This document shows, one piece after another, positions 7,972 to 15,935 of a stretch of 20,166 bases of DNA. Source of the stretch: Methylotenera sp. (GTDB taxonomy: Bacteria; Pseudomonadota; Gammaproteobacteria; Burkholderiales; Methylophilaceae); assembly GCA_027310735.1 (NCBI GenBank), contig DAIDAH010000017.1:1-20166 (forward strand), given 5' to 3'. The notes below the pieces were generated by a model. The model was given only the letters and a program-made list of their open reading frames with translations, made no database searches and was not told the DNA's origin. The position numbers were made by a program, and so were the translations under genes. Each line of letters begins with the position of its first letter. Positions within the stretch are counted from its first letter, which is position 1.

Positions 7972-8298
7972 TTAGATGTTGCTGTCAATAAAAGCTGTTA
8001 ATTGAGACTTCGATAATGCGCCAACTTTAGTCGCTTCTACATTACCATTTTTAAATAACATTAGGGTTGGGATACCACGAATCCCATATTTAGGCGGCGT
8101 TTGTTGATTCTCATCAATATTGAGTTTGGCCACTTTCAGGCGTCCGGCATACTCTTTAGATATTTCATCTAAAATTGGTGCAATCATTTTGCAAGGGCCA
8201 CACCATTCAGCCCAGTAGTCGACTAAGACTGGGAGTTGCGATTGTAAAACATCTTGTTCAAAACTGCCGTCGTTAAGATGTGTGATGTGTTCGCTCAT
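7972..8298 (-). CDS. trxA: Thioredoxin 1
   Basis: Cytoplasmic disulfide reductase of 108 residues, the normal size. The active site WAEWCGPCK puts the redox pair at Cys33 and Cys36, and the conserved cis-proline is Pro77 in [11 protein letters not shown]. In the family it is kept reduced by thioredoxin reductase and serves ribonucleotide reductase, methionine sulfoxide reductase and others. There is no signal peptide. GAGG lies 6 bases before the ATG, a good ribosome site. It sits directly upstream of rho on the same strand, the trxA-rho order common in proteobacteria. A TTGACA hexamer lies upstream (8376-8371 on the minus strand), but I find no well-spaced -10. Confidence 0.98.
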   Translation of the reverse strand: MSEHITHLNDGSFEQDVLQSQLPVLVDYWAEWCGPCKMIAPILDEISKEYAGRLKVAKLNIDENQQTPPKYGIRGIPTLMLFKNGNVEATKVGALSKSQLTAFIDSNI

Positions 8299-8427
8299 GG
8301 AAAACCTCTATTTGGAAAATACGTTAGAATAAATGTGTATCGTAACGAAAAAAAATGTTTTAGTGAAGTGTCAAATGATTAAGGTTGCATCTAAAGATTA
8401 AATTTTAGAGACGCACATTAATCATTT

Positions 8428-9993
8428 TTAATTAATCTGGCTATATTGTATGCGCTCAAAGTGATTGGAGTGCTCAATTAGTTTGGTTAGCATTATATGT
8501 TGGTAAACGTTATTGTACGTTAATGTTAATGAGCGTGCTGGTTCAAACGTCCCTTTAGGTGCAATTATAGTCGCTGCTTGGTTTGCTGCGGGAATTTCTG
8601 GCAATAACAATACCATCTCATTATGCTCTCGCCCATTTATGCTGGCAATAGCGCTCTGTGCTTGAGGGGCAATGAGTTGTACGCCTATGTCTAATCTATC
8701 ACGGTTGCCGCAACTTGCCCAGCGTACAAGACCAAGTGACCATTGAGTCTCATTTTTTGTTTTGATGCCAAGTATACAGCCGATTCTGATGTTTTTATTC
8801 GCAGTTGGATGGCGTCGAATAGACATTCCAGCTGCACTGATATTCAGTATTTGCCAACGTGAAGGATTTATTGGCAGTATTTGTCTCACCGTTGTATTGA
8901 TATTTGTATCAATGTCTGCTCCCGTGGTAGTGGAGTTGTTATGGTTTGATGCATGGTAAATGTCGGAAATTCCAACCACGAGTTCAAGTTCACCATTTTT
9001 TTGAGATCGGCTGAAAATACGTTTAGGAATAATGCCCCAGTATTTGATAAGGTGTGTCAGCAAGCCTATAAAGTCGTTGCGATTACCATCTATTGGAATG
9101 CTGCCATCCTTAGGCCATTGATTGTTTAGTAAATTATTTAGGAGTTGATGAATCGTTCGCACCAAGTCTATTGTTTGCAATAGGATGTCTGTGCTTGGAT
9201 TGGGAGCATCTTTTTGTTTGCTGTATGGAGTAGGCGGTTTGTTGGACTTCAGACTAATGATAAATGCGCCAGAAGTTGACTCTAGTGGTATTACTGCAGT
9301 AATTTGCGTTTTTCCAATATGGTGTGCCAGGAAGTCAGCGGCCAGCCTAATATCTTTTTGAGTTAGATGCTGGGGGTCTGATAGGTACATTAATAGTGCA
9401 TGCACATAGGAGTTTTCAATCGAAAAATTAGGATATGGGAATAGCCCTACGTTGACGTTTTGAATGCCAAGTTGAACTGCACAAAAATACAGTTGATGTA
9501 AATCACCCCAAATATGTTCTGGTGGCGCCAAATATGTTTGGTAATGCACTAAAGCATGTTCGGCGATGGCATGCATGGCATGCTGTATTACATGCGCTGA
9601 AATTTTATTGGTGCCAATTTTGATTAATTTATTTTGCAGGTCTACTAATGCCAGTTTGTAGCCATACCCCAGTTCCAGCCATAGTGATTCGGCAGCAGCG
9701 GCAGCTACCTTTGCATTGTCGTGTAAAGGTAGTGCTGCATTACTGTAATCCACAGCTAGTGCTTGTGCCGTATTGATTAATAATGGGCGGTAGGCATCTA
9801 AAGCTTGAATCCTGTCGTTAGGAGAAACTTTTTGTCGATTCAGGATTTCCAACTCAATGTATAGATAGGATGCAATATCAAGTGGGTTTTGACCATCAAT
9901 ATTTGCTAGCAACTGACCGATTTTGCGCGGGTTAGTTTCCGCGATAATCATTGACGACGCTGTCGTCATAGGTAGGTTAAGATTTAGCGCCAT
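8428..9993 (-). CDS. Large PilZ-like domain protein, function unknown
   Basis: A 521-residue soluble protein with no signal peptide or membrane segment. The C-terminal third resembles a PilZ domain. NISAAGMS (384-391) fits the D/NxSxxG motif that contacts c-di-GMP in the family, and WSLGLVRWA (418-426) and LDIGVQLIAP (434-443) are typical later strands. The upstream RxxxR half of the motif is not clean; Arg370 and Arg379 are candidates. The N-terminal 350 residues are mostly helical with an Ala-rich segment near 95-102, and I recognise no family there. A low-complexity His/Asn/Thr stretch (347-367) separates the two parts. Proteins of this layout exist in betaproteobacteria, but I know of no assigned role. 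No ribosome site is evident before the ATG; Met9 and Met15 are other possible starts. It stands alone, divergent from the TlpA-like gene. Confidence 0.7.
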   Translation of the reverse strand: MALNLNLPMTTASSMIIAETNPRKIGQLLANIDGQNPLDIASYLYIELEILNRQKVSPNDRIQALDAYRPLLINTAQALAVDYSNAALPLHDNAKVAAAAAESLWLELGYGYKLALVDLQNKLIKIGTNKISAHVIQHAMHAIAEHALVHYQTYLAPPEHIWGDLHQLYFCAVQLGIQNVNVGLFPYPNFSIENSYVHALLMYLSDPQHLTQKDIRLAADFLAHHIGKTQITAVIPLESTSGAFIISLKSNKPPTPYSKQKDAPNPSTDILLQTIDLVRTIHQLLNNLLNNQWPKDGSIPIDGNRNDFIGLLTHLIKYWGIIPKRIFSRSQKNGELELVVGISDIYHASNHNNSTTTGADIDTNINTTVRQILPINPSRWQILNISAAGMSIRRHPTANKNIRIGCILGIKTKNETQWSLGLVRWASCGNRDRLDIGVQLIAPQAQSAIASINGREHNEMVLLLPEIPAANQAATIIAPKGTFEPARSLTLTYNNVYQHIMLTKLIEHSNHFERIQYSQIN

Positions 9994-10073
9994 TTTTAAT
10001 TATTAGTCGCATTAAATATTGTTGCTTGATTGTACGGTAATGCTTATGGTAACGCTAGTACAATAATGTCTAC

Positions 10074-10101
10074 TTAAATAGCAGTCTAACAGACTGTTTA
10101 A
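10074..10101. repeat. Inverted repeat in the divergent region before the TlpA-like gene
   Basis: CAGTCT (10082-10087) and AGACTG (10091-10096) pair around AAC, and outer TTAAA (10074-10078) pairs with TTTAA (10097-10101) across a 3-base bulge. It lies 24 bases before the TlpA-like start codon. It could be an operator or a leader hairpin. I cannot assign a regulator. Confidence 0.45.
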
Positions 10102-10125
10102 TCTTTAATTTTTTGATGAAAATAT

Positions 10126-10611
10126 ATGAAAAACCTTTTAATCGGATGGTTGTTTGTATTGGCACTGTCTACAGGCATTCAGTCTTTTGCTACTGAAACT
10201 TTAGTCAGTAAAAACTTCTTATTGAAAGATACTACGGGAGTTAAACATCAATTATCCAATTATAAGGGGCGCTGGGTGTTGGTTAACTATTGGGCAACAT
10301 GGTGTCCGCCCTGCCTTGAGGAGGTGCCTGACTTAGTGAATTTGTATGATCATCATAGAAAAAAAGATCTGATGGTGATTGGGGTGGTTTTTGATTATAA
10401 AAACGTGAAGGAAGTGACCGATTACATGGATGATATGTTGATGTCATATCCTGTTGTACTTGGTGATGATGCTGTTATTGCACAGATTGGGTCGGCAGAG
10501 GTGCTACCGACCACGTTTATCTATAATCCACAAGGTGTGTTAGTGAAAGTTAAGCGCGGTTTAATTACTAAGCAATATGTTGAGAGCATAATAGGAACTA
10601 GCAAAGACTAA
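10126..10611 (+). CDS. Exported TlpA/ResA-type thioredoxin-fold protein
   Basis: A 161-residue protein with a signal peptide (about residues 1-22, hydrophobic core LLIGWLFVLALSTG, likely cut after SFA). One thioredoxin fold of the AhpC/TSA-TlpA group follows. The redox site WATWCPPC has Cys60 and Cys63, and the cis-proline is Pro128 in EVLPTTF. Family members act in the periplasm as thiol reductases in cytochrome c or copper-site assembly, or as general disulfide reductants. No cytochrome maturation gene or DsbD-like donor is in the window, so the partner is unknown. The gene is solitary: divergent from the PilZ-like gene and convergent with the DUF3579 gene. No strong ribosome site is visible. 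The stop codon lies in the arm of a hairpin. The family call is firm; a finer name such as tlpA or resA is not. Confidence 0.88.
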   Translation: MKNLLIGWLFVLALSTGIQSFATETLVSKNFLLKDTTGVKHQLSNYKGRWVLVNYWATWCPPCLEEVPDLVNLYDHHRKKDLMVIGVVFDYKNVKEVTDYMDDMLMSYPVVLGDDAVIAQIGSAEVLPTTFIYNPQGVLVKVKRGLITKQYVESIIGTSKD

Positions 10612-10633
10612 ATGCAGCGGTTAGTTTGCTAGT
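10597..10633. terminator. Hairpin over the TlpA-like stop codon
   Basis: ACTAGCAAAGACTAA (10597-10611) pairs with TTAGTTTGCTAGT (10621-10633) apart from a two-base bulge (GA). The stop codon TAA is the end of the left arm. No U-tract follows. It lies between convergent genes, so it may serve as a terminator for either; that role is inferred. Confidence 0.5.
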
Positions 10634-10694
10634 CAGTCAGATAGTTATATCGCTAAGAAGCATGAGCCCTTTGGGAAATCTAACCGTAATTTGA

Positions 10695-11012
10695 TTAGTG
10701 AGGAACTGCTATGCTATTCCCAGCGCCATCAAGTACGTTAAGCTGATTCTCGTCAGCGAAGTGCATTAATTGTGCATAACCTTCTGGGTTCACTACTTTT
10801 AGTTTTAAATCTACAGCTAAACAGCGCACGCCATTGACCACTCTAGGTTTTAGGTATGGCGAGTATTTGAGTTTGCGGTCTTCGCCGAAGGTAGCATAAG
10901 TGCTGCACATACGGTCAACCCAATCGCTTGGTCTAAAAGGCTTTCCTGCTCGCGTGTTACCTTCAATGATAATTTCACCACTAACTGGCTTGATTGTTTG
11001 TTCTGTAGTCAT
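10695..11012 (-). CDS. DUF3579 family protein
   Basis: A 105-residue soluble protein. EIIIEGNTRAGKPFRPSDWVDR (split here as IIIEGNTR at 14-21 and KPFRPSDW at 24-31), KYSPYLKPRVVNGVRCLAVD and the block ending in LMHFADENQLNVL match DUF3579. I know this family from betaproteobacteria, and its function is unknown. No catalytic motif, signal peptide or membrane segment is visible. It is convergent with the TlpA-like gene and downstream of dolP on the same strand, separated by a hairpin that contains its probable promoter. There is no clear ribosome site before the ATG at 11012. Confidence 0.85.
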   Translation of the reverse strand: MTTEQTIKPVSGEIIIEGNTRAGKPFRPSDWVDRMCSTYATFGEDRKLKYSPYLKPRVVNGVRCLAVDLKLKVVNPEGYAQLMHFADENQLNVLDGAGNSIAVPH

Positions 11013-11056
11013 CTGATTAATACCGTATATTGATTTGTCGTTAATTGAGCTGTAAG

Positions 11057-11095
11057 CAGCTTGAAATGTTTTGTGTATTATAACATTTCAAGCTG
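11057..11095 (-). promoter_or_regulatory. Perfect 14-bp inverted repeat enclosing an extended -10 promoter
   Basis: CAGCTTGAAATGTT (11057-11070) and AACATTTCAAGCTG (11082-11095) are perfect complements around an 11-base loop. On the minus strand the sequence TGTTATAAT reads from the arm into the loop (TATAAT at 11082-11077), an exact extended -10 motif, about 65 bases before the DUF3579 start. No good -35 is present. The repeat also lies 24 bases past the start side of the dolP stop region, so it may instead, or also, be the dolP 3' hairpin. Confidence 0.5.
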
Positions 11096-11118
11096 GAATG
11101 CTTGCTGTAGTCGCGGTG

Positions 11119-11709
11119 TTACTGCATGTACTCAAACACTTTAACGACTTTGGTTACGCCGCTGGTGTTGCGAGCAATATCTACAGCGGCATCGGCTTCA
11201 GCTTGAGTAACGTAACCCATTAGATAAACAACACTATTTTCAGTCACCACTTTTACATAGTTAGCTTGAAAGCGGTTCTCAGTGACGAATTGCGCTTTAA
11301 TTTTGGAAGTTAAGTAAGTATCGTTTGCGCGTGAACTAATGGCTGTTTTTGGACTGATAGCCAGCTCATCTGTGATATTGCGTACACTGGCCGTCGCTTT
11401 TGCGATATTTTCGGCTTTAGATTTAGCTTCAATGTTGGGCACTTCGCCAGTTAGCAAAACATTTCCCTTGAAACTAGTAATGTTTACATGAGCAGTTTCA
11501 CCAAGCGCATCAGCAATGTTTTTTGAAGCCTTTAGTTCGATATTTTCATCTTCAATATAGACACCAGAGGTGCGCCTATCTGCAGCAATCGCGCCTCCGG
11601 CCGCAGCCCCACCCACAACAACGGGAACGCACGCGGTTATTTGTGAGGCTAGCACTAGCGCTGTTAGTAAATTGAATGTTTGTTTCATGTTTAGATGAGG
11701 AAGATTCAT
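11119..11709 (-). CDS. dolP: Outer-membrane BON-domain lipoprotein DolP (YraP)
   Basis: Lipoprotein of about 196 residues with two BON domains (about 48-115 and 126-194). In E. coli this protein binds anionic phospholipid at the outer membrane and division site and helps envelope integrity. The lipobox SQITAC places the lipidated Cys at 27, followed by the Gly/Ala-rich VVGGAAAGGAIAADRR linker. The second BON domain has NDTYLTSKIKAQF and VYLMGYVTQAEADAAV, close to the E. coli protein. I chose the ATG at 11709 because AGGA lies 8 bases before it. The frame stays open to 11808, overlapping yraN, but that start has no ribosome site and would bury the signal peptide. Met at 11688 lacks a site too. 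It follows yraN by 77 bases. Confidence 0.92.
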   Translation of the reverse strand: MNLPHLNMKQTFNLLTALVLASQITACVPVVVGGAAAGGAIAADRRTSGVYIEDENIELKASKNIADALGETAHVNITSFKGNVLLTGEVPNIEAKSKAENIAKATASVRNITDELAISPKTAISSRANDTYLTSKIKAQFVTENRFQANYVKVVTENSVVYLMGYVTQAEADAAVDIARNTSGVTKVVKVFEYMQ

Positions 11710-11786
11710 TGTGGACATCCTTTGTGTATTGGTGTTAATGGAGTTGTTTGGTCGAGATTCGGTGATGGGTTTATTGTTGTGTATGA

Positions 11787-12149
11787 CTAGAATGCGTTCT
11801 GTATCCATTCTATCGCGTTTATATTAGTTGATTGCATTAAAATTGCATCAAAGCGACAAGCAGAGTTGCCGTGCGTTTGTAAGTAAAGTTCTGCTGTGCG
11901 ACTGAGTCTCTGCTGCTTTGCGTGATTGATGCTCATTGCTGCACCGCCAAAATTGGTGTTGCTACGTAGACGAACCTCAACAAAGACTAGCATTTGACCT
12001 TCACGCATAATCAAATCTATTTCACCATATTTACAGCGGAAATTCTTTTCTAGCAATATAAGGCCTTTTTGTTGCAAAAAAGTTGCAGCAATCTTTTCGG
12101 CAGTATTGCCCTGTTGCAAATGTTCTGGTTGAGATTTGTTTTTAAACAC
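11787..12149 (-). CDS. yraN: YraN (UPF0102) nuclease-fold family protein
   Basis: A 120-residue UPF0102 protein with the endonuclease-like fold of Holliday-junction-resolvase relatives; its role in the cell is unknown. Recognisable are GNTAEKIAATFLQQKG near the start, KNFRCKYGEIDLIM (39-52) and LVFVEVRLRS (59-68). These hold the acidic residues expected of the site (Glu and Asp of GEID, Glu of VEV). It starts with GTG at 12149, whose G is the last base of the lpoA TAG, so the two genes overlap by one base and are probably translationally coupled. AGAG lies just before the start. The lpoA-yraN order matches the E. coli yraM-yraN cluster, but the diaA gene that follows there is absent. Confidence 0.95.
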   Translation of the reverse strand: MFKNKSQPEHLQQGNTAEKIAATFLQQKGLILLEKNFRCKYGEIDLIMREGQMLVFVEVRLRSNTNFGGAAMSINHAKQQRLSRTAELYLQTHGNSACRFDAILMQSTNINAIEWIQNAF

Positions 12150-13804
12150 TATTGCTCTTGCACAATACCATTGTAAGTAAATTTTGCCATGGAGAGTTGG
12201 CGCTGGATTTTTCCAGTTTTATCAATTGAGAGCTTACCGGTTAAACCATTAACGATAAGCTCGCCATTGGCTAACTGTGTACTAGCTATTAATAGCTGTA
12301 GGTAGTCGGCACCTAAAGCAAAATAACGTAATAATTCATTTGAAGATATATTTGAGCTTGATTTGCGGTAGTCAGAGAATTTTTCATCATTTTTGTTTAT
12401 TAAAAATGGGATGTCCACGAACCGAACGGCGTTGAGTGGGCTATTTAAGGCTTCGTCATTAGCAATTTCATTAAGGTTAGAGAAGGCTAAAACAGGCGTA
12501 CTGATATCCAGATAGGGTCTGATGATGCGAGCATCGGTTGCGGATGTTGCAAGCAAGATCATATCGTTTGCTTGTTCAGAAATTTTTGTTTTTAAGTCTA
12601 ATAAATTAGGATCGTCTGATTTTATGTTTGCGGCTAAAGTAATGACTCTAACATTAGCCTCGGGAGCATTTTCCAATGCGGCCTGAAAGCTTTTTACCAT
12701 TAGGTTTGCTGCATCATCATTGGTGGCTATGATGGTAATGTGTTGCATGGCATTGCTGGAGGCAAATGCAGCAATGGTTTGTGCTTCGTCATTGATGGAT
12801 AAGTCTGCGCCTTGCAAAATGCTATTGCTCCCCATCGCATCATCTTGCCATGTGATAGAGTTTTTATCTGAGGTGGACTCATTTAACGTCTGATGAAATA
12901 GAGGTGTCATGAAATATACGGCACCTTCACTTTTTGCGAGGCTCACTTGCTCTGCAATACTATCTTCAGTACCTAGGCTAGGGTAAGTTTTAATGACATT
13001 TAATAAGGCATATTTGTTTAATGCAGCTTGTAACCCATCATGAAAAGCATTTGCTTTGGGGGACAGCGGGTCAATATCTGGCGGTAAAATCAAGGCAATA
13101 CTGCCATTCGATGGCAATGTGTATGTAGTCTTGCTTTGGTCGGTGTTTTTTTGTGCCATTAATTGCGTGATGAGTGTTTTTGAAAAGTCGCCGGCAACAT
13201 GGTCTGGATAGCTAGCCGCCCAAGCATTGATGCTGGATATAACATCCTGATTTTTTGTTGCTAAACACAAATCAACCCAACCTTGTGCGGTGGTGTCCGC
13301 GCTTTCACCTCGCATGGTAATTAGGTCTTGCAATGAAAGGCTTGAGAGCAATTGCCAAATACGTCCATGGTTGCTGTTGATTGAAGATGTATCTTTTAAA
13401 TAGGTTTCTCTACGCATGAGTTGATCTAGTGCATTGGGGATGTCACCCTGTTTTTCATAGGCTACACTTAAACTGGCATGCAAACTAGCGGCTGCGACTT
13501 TAGTCAGAGATTGATTCGATTGCAAAGGTAACAGTAACAAAAATGCGCGATCAAACTCGGACCTTTGAATGGCGATATTGCCTGCCAGCAGTTTTGCGTA
13601 AGGAGATGCTCGTGGAATTCTGGTTAAATTAAGCTCGGCCAACGGTAGTTTGGCTTGTTCCAAATATTGCTGGCCTTGTAAAAAGGCCTCTTCAGCACTG
13701 ACTTTAATGACAGAATTTACAGTGTCGTTAGCTAAAGCTGTATTGTTGATAGAAACAATACTTAGAAAAATACAGCATAAACGCAGAAGAATGTGCTGCA
13801 GCAT
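12149..13804 (-). CDS. lpoA: LpoA/LppC-like penicillin-binding protein activator
   Basis: Envelope protein of about 551 residues. The N-terminal half is helical and TPR-like (about 40-220). The C-terminal half has the fold of periplasmic binding proteins type I, beginning at SNGSIALILPPDIDP and containing KANAFHDGLQAAL. In E. coli LpoA is an outer-membrane lipoprotein that activates PBP1A. I prefer the ATG at 13804: it gives a clean signal peptide ending in NNTALA before NDT, an AGGG lies about 10 bases upstream, and 127 bases remain for the divergent promoters. The frame runs up to 13885, which would leave only 46 bases and has no ribosome site. No lipobox is seen in either form, unlike the E. 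coli protein, so anchoring is unclear. The last base overlaps the yraN GTG. Confidence 0.88.
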   Translation of the reverse strand: MLQHILLRLCCIFLSIVSINNTALANDTVNSVIKVSAEEAFLQGQQYLEQAKLPLAELNLTRIPRASPYAKLLAGNIAIQRSEFDRAFLLLLPLQSNQSLTKVAAASLHASLSVAYEKQGDIPNALDQLMRRETYLKDTSSINSNHGRIWQLLSSLSLQDLITMRGESADTTAQGWVDLCLATKNQDVISSINAWAASYPDHVAGDFSKTLITQLMAQKNTDQSKTTYTLPSNGSIALILPPDIDPLSPKANAFHDGLQAALNKYALLNVIKTYPSLGTEDSIAEQVSLAKSEGAVYFMTPLFHQTLNESTSDKNSITWQDDAMGSNSILQGADLSINDEAQTIAAFASSNAMQHITIIATNDDAANLMVKSFQAALENAPEANVRVITLAANIKSDDPNLLDLKTKISEQANDMILLATSATDARIIRPYLDISTPVLAFSNLNEIANDEALNSPLNAVRFVDIPFLINKNDEKFSDYRKSSSNISSNELLRYFALGADYLQLLIASTQLANGELIVNGLTGKLSIDKTGKIQRQLSMAKFTYNGIVQEQ

Positions 13805-13931
13805 ACGGGGATGACCCTGTAAAATGAGTGATACTGAAATTTTTAAGGCTGCTGCAATCTGTAGTAAGTGGCGCAAGAGATTCATGATGTATTTTTATTT
13901 AACCGTTTTAACTAGATAGCGACACCAACTG

Positions 13932-14780
13932 ATGATGACGAATGGCCTATTATATGTGGTAGCTACGCCGATTGGAAATTTGGGTGATATTACCTTGCGC
14001 GCCTTGGAGGTGCTTAAATCTGTGGATGCTATTGCAGCTGAAGATACGCGCCACACCTCGGGTTTGCTGTCGCACTTTGGTATTTCAAAAAAACTGATTG
14101 CAGTGCATGAGCATAATGAGCATCAGTCCGCTGAGAAACTATTGATGCAACTAAATGCCGGTGAAAATATCGCATTGGTGACGGATGCTGGTACGCCAGG
14201 TATTAGTGACCCGGGTGCGGTAGTGGTTGATTTTGTACGCAAAGCAGGCATTAAAGTGGTGCCGATTCCGGGTGTGAGTGCGGTGATTACCGCGTTGTCG
14301 GCTTCTGGTATTGCACAAAATGGTTTTCTGTTTCACGGCTTTTTGCCCGCGAGCGGCGCTGCAAGGCGTAAAGCGCTAGATGCTTTAAAAGCGCAAGCCG
14401 TCACATTGGTTTTTTATGAAGCACCACACCGCATTGTAGAAAGTATTGTCGATATGACTAATGTGCTGGGTGCGGAACGCCGCATTACTATTGCACGTGA
14501 ATTGACTAAAACCTTTGAGACGATTCATCGTTGCAACTTAGCGGATGCCGAGGCTTGGTTGCAGGCCGACAGCAACCAACAACGTGGTGAATTTGTATTG
14601 CTGGTTGAGGCTGCGGCCATCAAAGATGCTGATGAGATATCAGAAGATACGTTGCGCATATTAAAATTGTTGCTGGCTGATCTGCCGTTGAAGCAAGCTG
14701 TTAAGTTGGCAACAGAAATCACTGCTGAAAAGAAAAATGTGCTTTACGAACTTGCACTTAAATTAAAAACTGACCAATAA
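13932..14780 (+). CDS. rsmI: 16S rRNA (cytidine-1402-2'-O)-methyltransferase
   Basis: SAM-dependent enzyme of the tetrapyrrole-methylase fold that methylates the ribose of C1402 in the decoding centre of 16S rRNA. It has 282 residues, as usual. Hallmarks are LYVVATPIGNLGDITLRA (7-24), AAEDTRHTSGLL (34-45), LVTDAGTPGISDPG in the loop that binds SAM, IPGVSAVITALSASG, and FYEAPHRIVE in the second half. Two adjacent ATGs (13932 and 13935) are possible starts; neither has a good ribosome site. It is divergent from lpoA, the arrangement known from many proteobacteria for yraL and yraM. pyrC follows at once on the same strand. Confidence 0.97.
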   Translation: MMTNGLLYVVATPIGNLGDITLRALEVLKSVDAIAAEDTRHTSGLLSHFGISKKLIAVHEHNEHQSAEKLLMQLNAGENIALVTDAGTPGISDPGAVVVDFVRKAGIKVVPIPGVSAVITALSASGIAQNGFLFHGFLPASGAARRKALDALKAQAVTLVFYEAPHRIVESIVDMTNVLGAERRITIARELTKTFETIHRCNLADAEAWLQADSNQQRGEFVLLVEAAAIKDADEISEDTLRILKLLLADLPLKQAVKLATEITAEKKNVLYELALKLKTDQ

Positions 14781-14789
14781 GTGAATGAT

Positions 14790-15821
14790 ATGAAAACAAT
14801 TTCCCTTACTCGCCCAGACGATTGGCATTTACACCTAAGAGATGGTGCCGCATTAAAAGCAGTGTTGCCAGATACTGCACGACAGTTTGCACGCGCCATT
14901 GTCATGCCGAACTTGCGTCCACCTGTGACGACGACTGATTTGGCATTGGCTTATCGTCAGCGTATTTTAGATGCCTTGCCAAAAGGTATGCATTTTGAGC
15001 CGTTAATGACCTTGTATCTTACGGATAATACCTCTGCAGACGAGATAGTGCGCGCTAAGGCGAGTGGTCTTGTGCATGGGGTGAAGCTTTATCCAGCAGG
15101 TGCGACAACTAATTCGGATTCAGGTGTGACCAATTTAACGCATTGTGCCAAGGCATTAGAGGCTATGGAAAAACTGGGTATACCTTTGTTGGCACACGCT
15201 GAAGTGACCGATGCAGACATCGACGTGTTTGACCGTGAGCGTGTGTTCATTGAGCGCAATATGATCCCTTTGCTCAAGAACTTCCCAGCCTTAAAAGTCG
15301 TGTTTGAACACATTACCACTAAAGACGCCGCTGATTTTGTTTCGACCGCACCAGCTAACGTGGCGGCAACCATTACAGCGCATCATTTGTTGATGAATCG
15401 CAACGATATGTTCAAAGGCGGCATTCAGCCGCACCATTATTGTTTACCGATTTTGAAGCGTGAAGAGCATCGTGTGGCTTTGGTAAAAGCCGCGACTTCT
15501 GGAAATGCTAAATTCTTCTTAGGCACAGATAGCGCACCACATGCCAGATCAGCCAAAGAAACGGCTTGTGGCTGTGCCGGTATGTACACAGCACATACGG
15601 CAATTGAGTTGTATGCAGAGGCTTTTGAGACTGCGAATGCCTTGGATAAGTTAGAGGGTTTTGCCAGTTTCTACGGCGCAGATTTTTATGGCTTATCGCG
15701 CAATACCGAGCAAATCACGCTGACTCAAGAAAGTTGGCAAGTCCCTGAAAACTTACCGTTTGACAGCGATGCGTTAGTGCCTTTGCGTGCAGGGCAAAGT
15801 TTGCGTTGGAAATTGGTATAG
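14790..15821 (+). CDS. pyrC: Dihydroorotase (short E. coli type)
   Basis: Zinc enzyme of pyrimidine synthesis that closes carbamoyl-aspartate to dihydroorotate. From the ATG at 14790 it has 343 residues, the length of the class with E. coli PyrC. Metal ligands are visible: HLHLRD with His13 and His15, the carbamylated Lys99 in HGVKLYPAG, His136 in LLAHAEV, His174 in VFEHIT and Asp247 in LGTDSAPH. An in-frame GTG at 14781 would add three residues directly after the rsmI stop. AAGTGA before 14790 and the usual start of the family favour the ATG. It is 9 bases after rsmI and probably shares its transcript. A small hairpin overlaps its stop codon. Confidence 0.97.
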   Translation: MKTISLTRPDDWHLHLRDGAALKAVLPDTARQFARAIVMPNLRPPVTTTDLALAYRQRILDALPKGMHFEPLMTLYLTDNTSADEIVRAKASGLVHGVKLYPAGATTNSDSGVTNLTHCAKALEAMEKLGIPLLAHAEVTDADIDVFDRERVFIERNMIPLLKNFPALKVVFEHITTKDAADFVSTAPANVAATITAHHLLMNRNDMFKGGIQPHHYCLPILKREEHRVALVKAATSGNAKFFLGTDSAPHARSAKETACGCAGMYTAHTAIELYAEAFETANALDKLEGFASFYGADFYGLSRNTEQITLTQESWQVPENLPFDSDALVPLRAGQSLRWKLV

Positions 15822-15828
15822 AGATACC
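15815..15828 (+). repeat. Short hairpin over the pyrC stop codon
   Basis: GGTAT (15815-15819), loop AGAG and ATACC (15824-15828) pair perfectly; the TAG stop is 15819-15821. It is short and lacks a U-tract, so it is at most a weak terminator or a 3'-end stabiliser. Confidence 0.35.
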
Positions 15829-15935
15829 GTTGTAGTCGGCTTTAATCGGTAGGTTTTAATCATAAGTTGTCACGTAGGCTCGCTTCGGTCTAGTTGCCGC
15901 GAGGTTGTAGCGTATGTAATTGCTAGGAGACGTTA

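Noticed and set aside
8299..8427. trxA promoter built on TTGACA
   Set aside because: TTGACA is present on the minus strand, but no acceptable -10 lies 16-18 bases downstream.
11710..11808. N-terminal extension of dolP overlapping yraN
   Set aside because: It would put about 33 extra polar residues before the lipoprotein signal, and no ribosome site precedes 11808, while AGGA fits 11709.
15822..15935. Possible small RNA or promoter between pyrC and the GGDEF-like gene
   Set aside because: Only a weak bulged stem (CTCG..CGAG with CGG/CCG) and a TTGTCA without a matching -10 can be seen; this is not enough to call.
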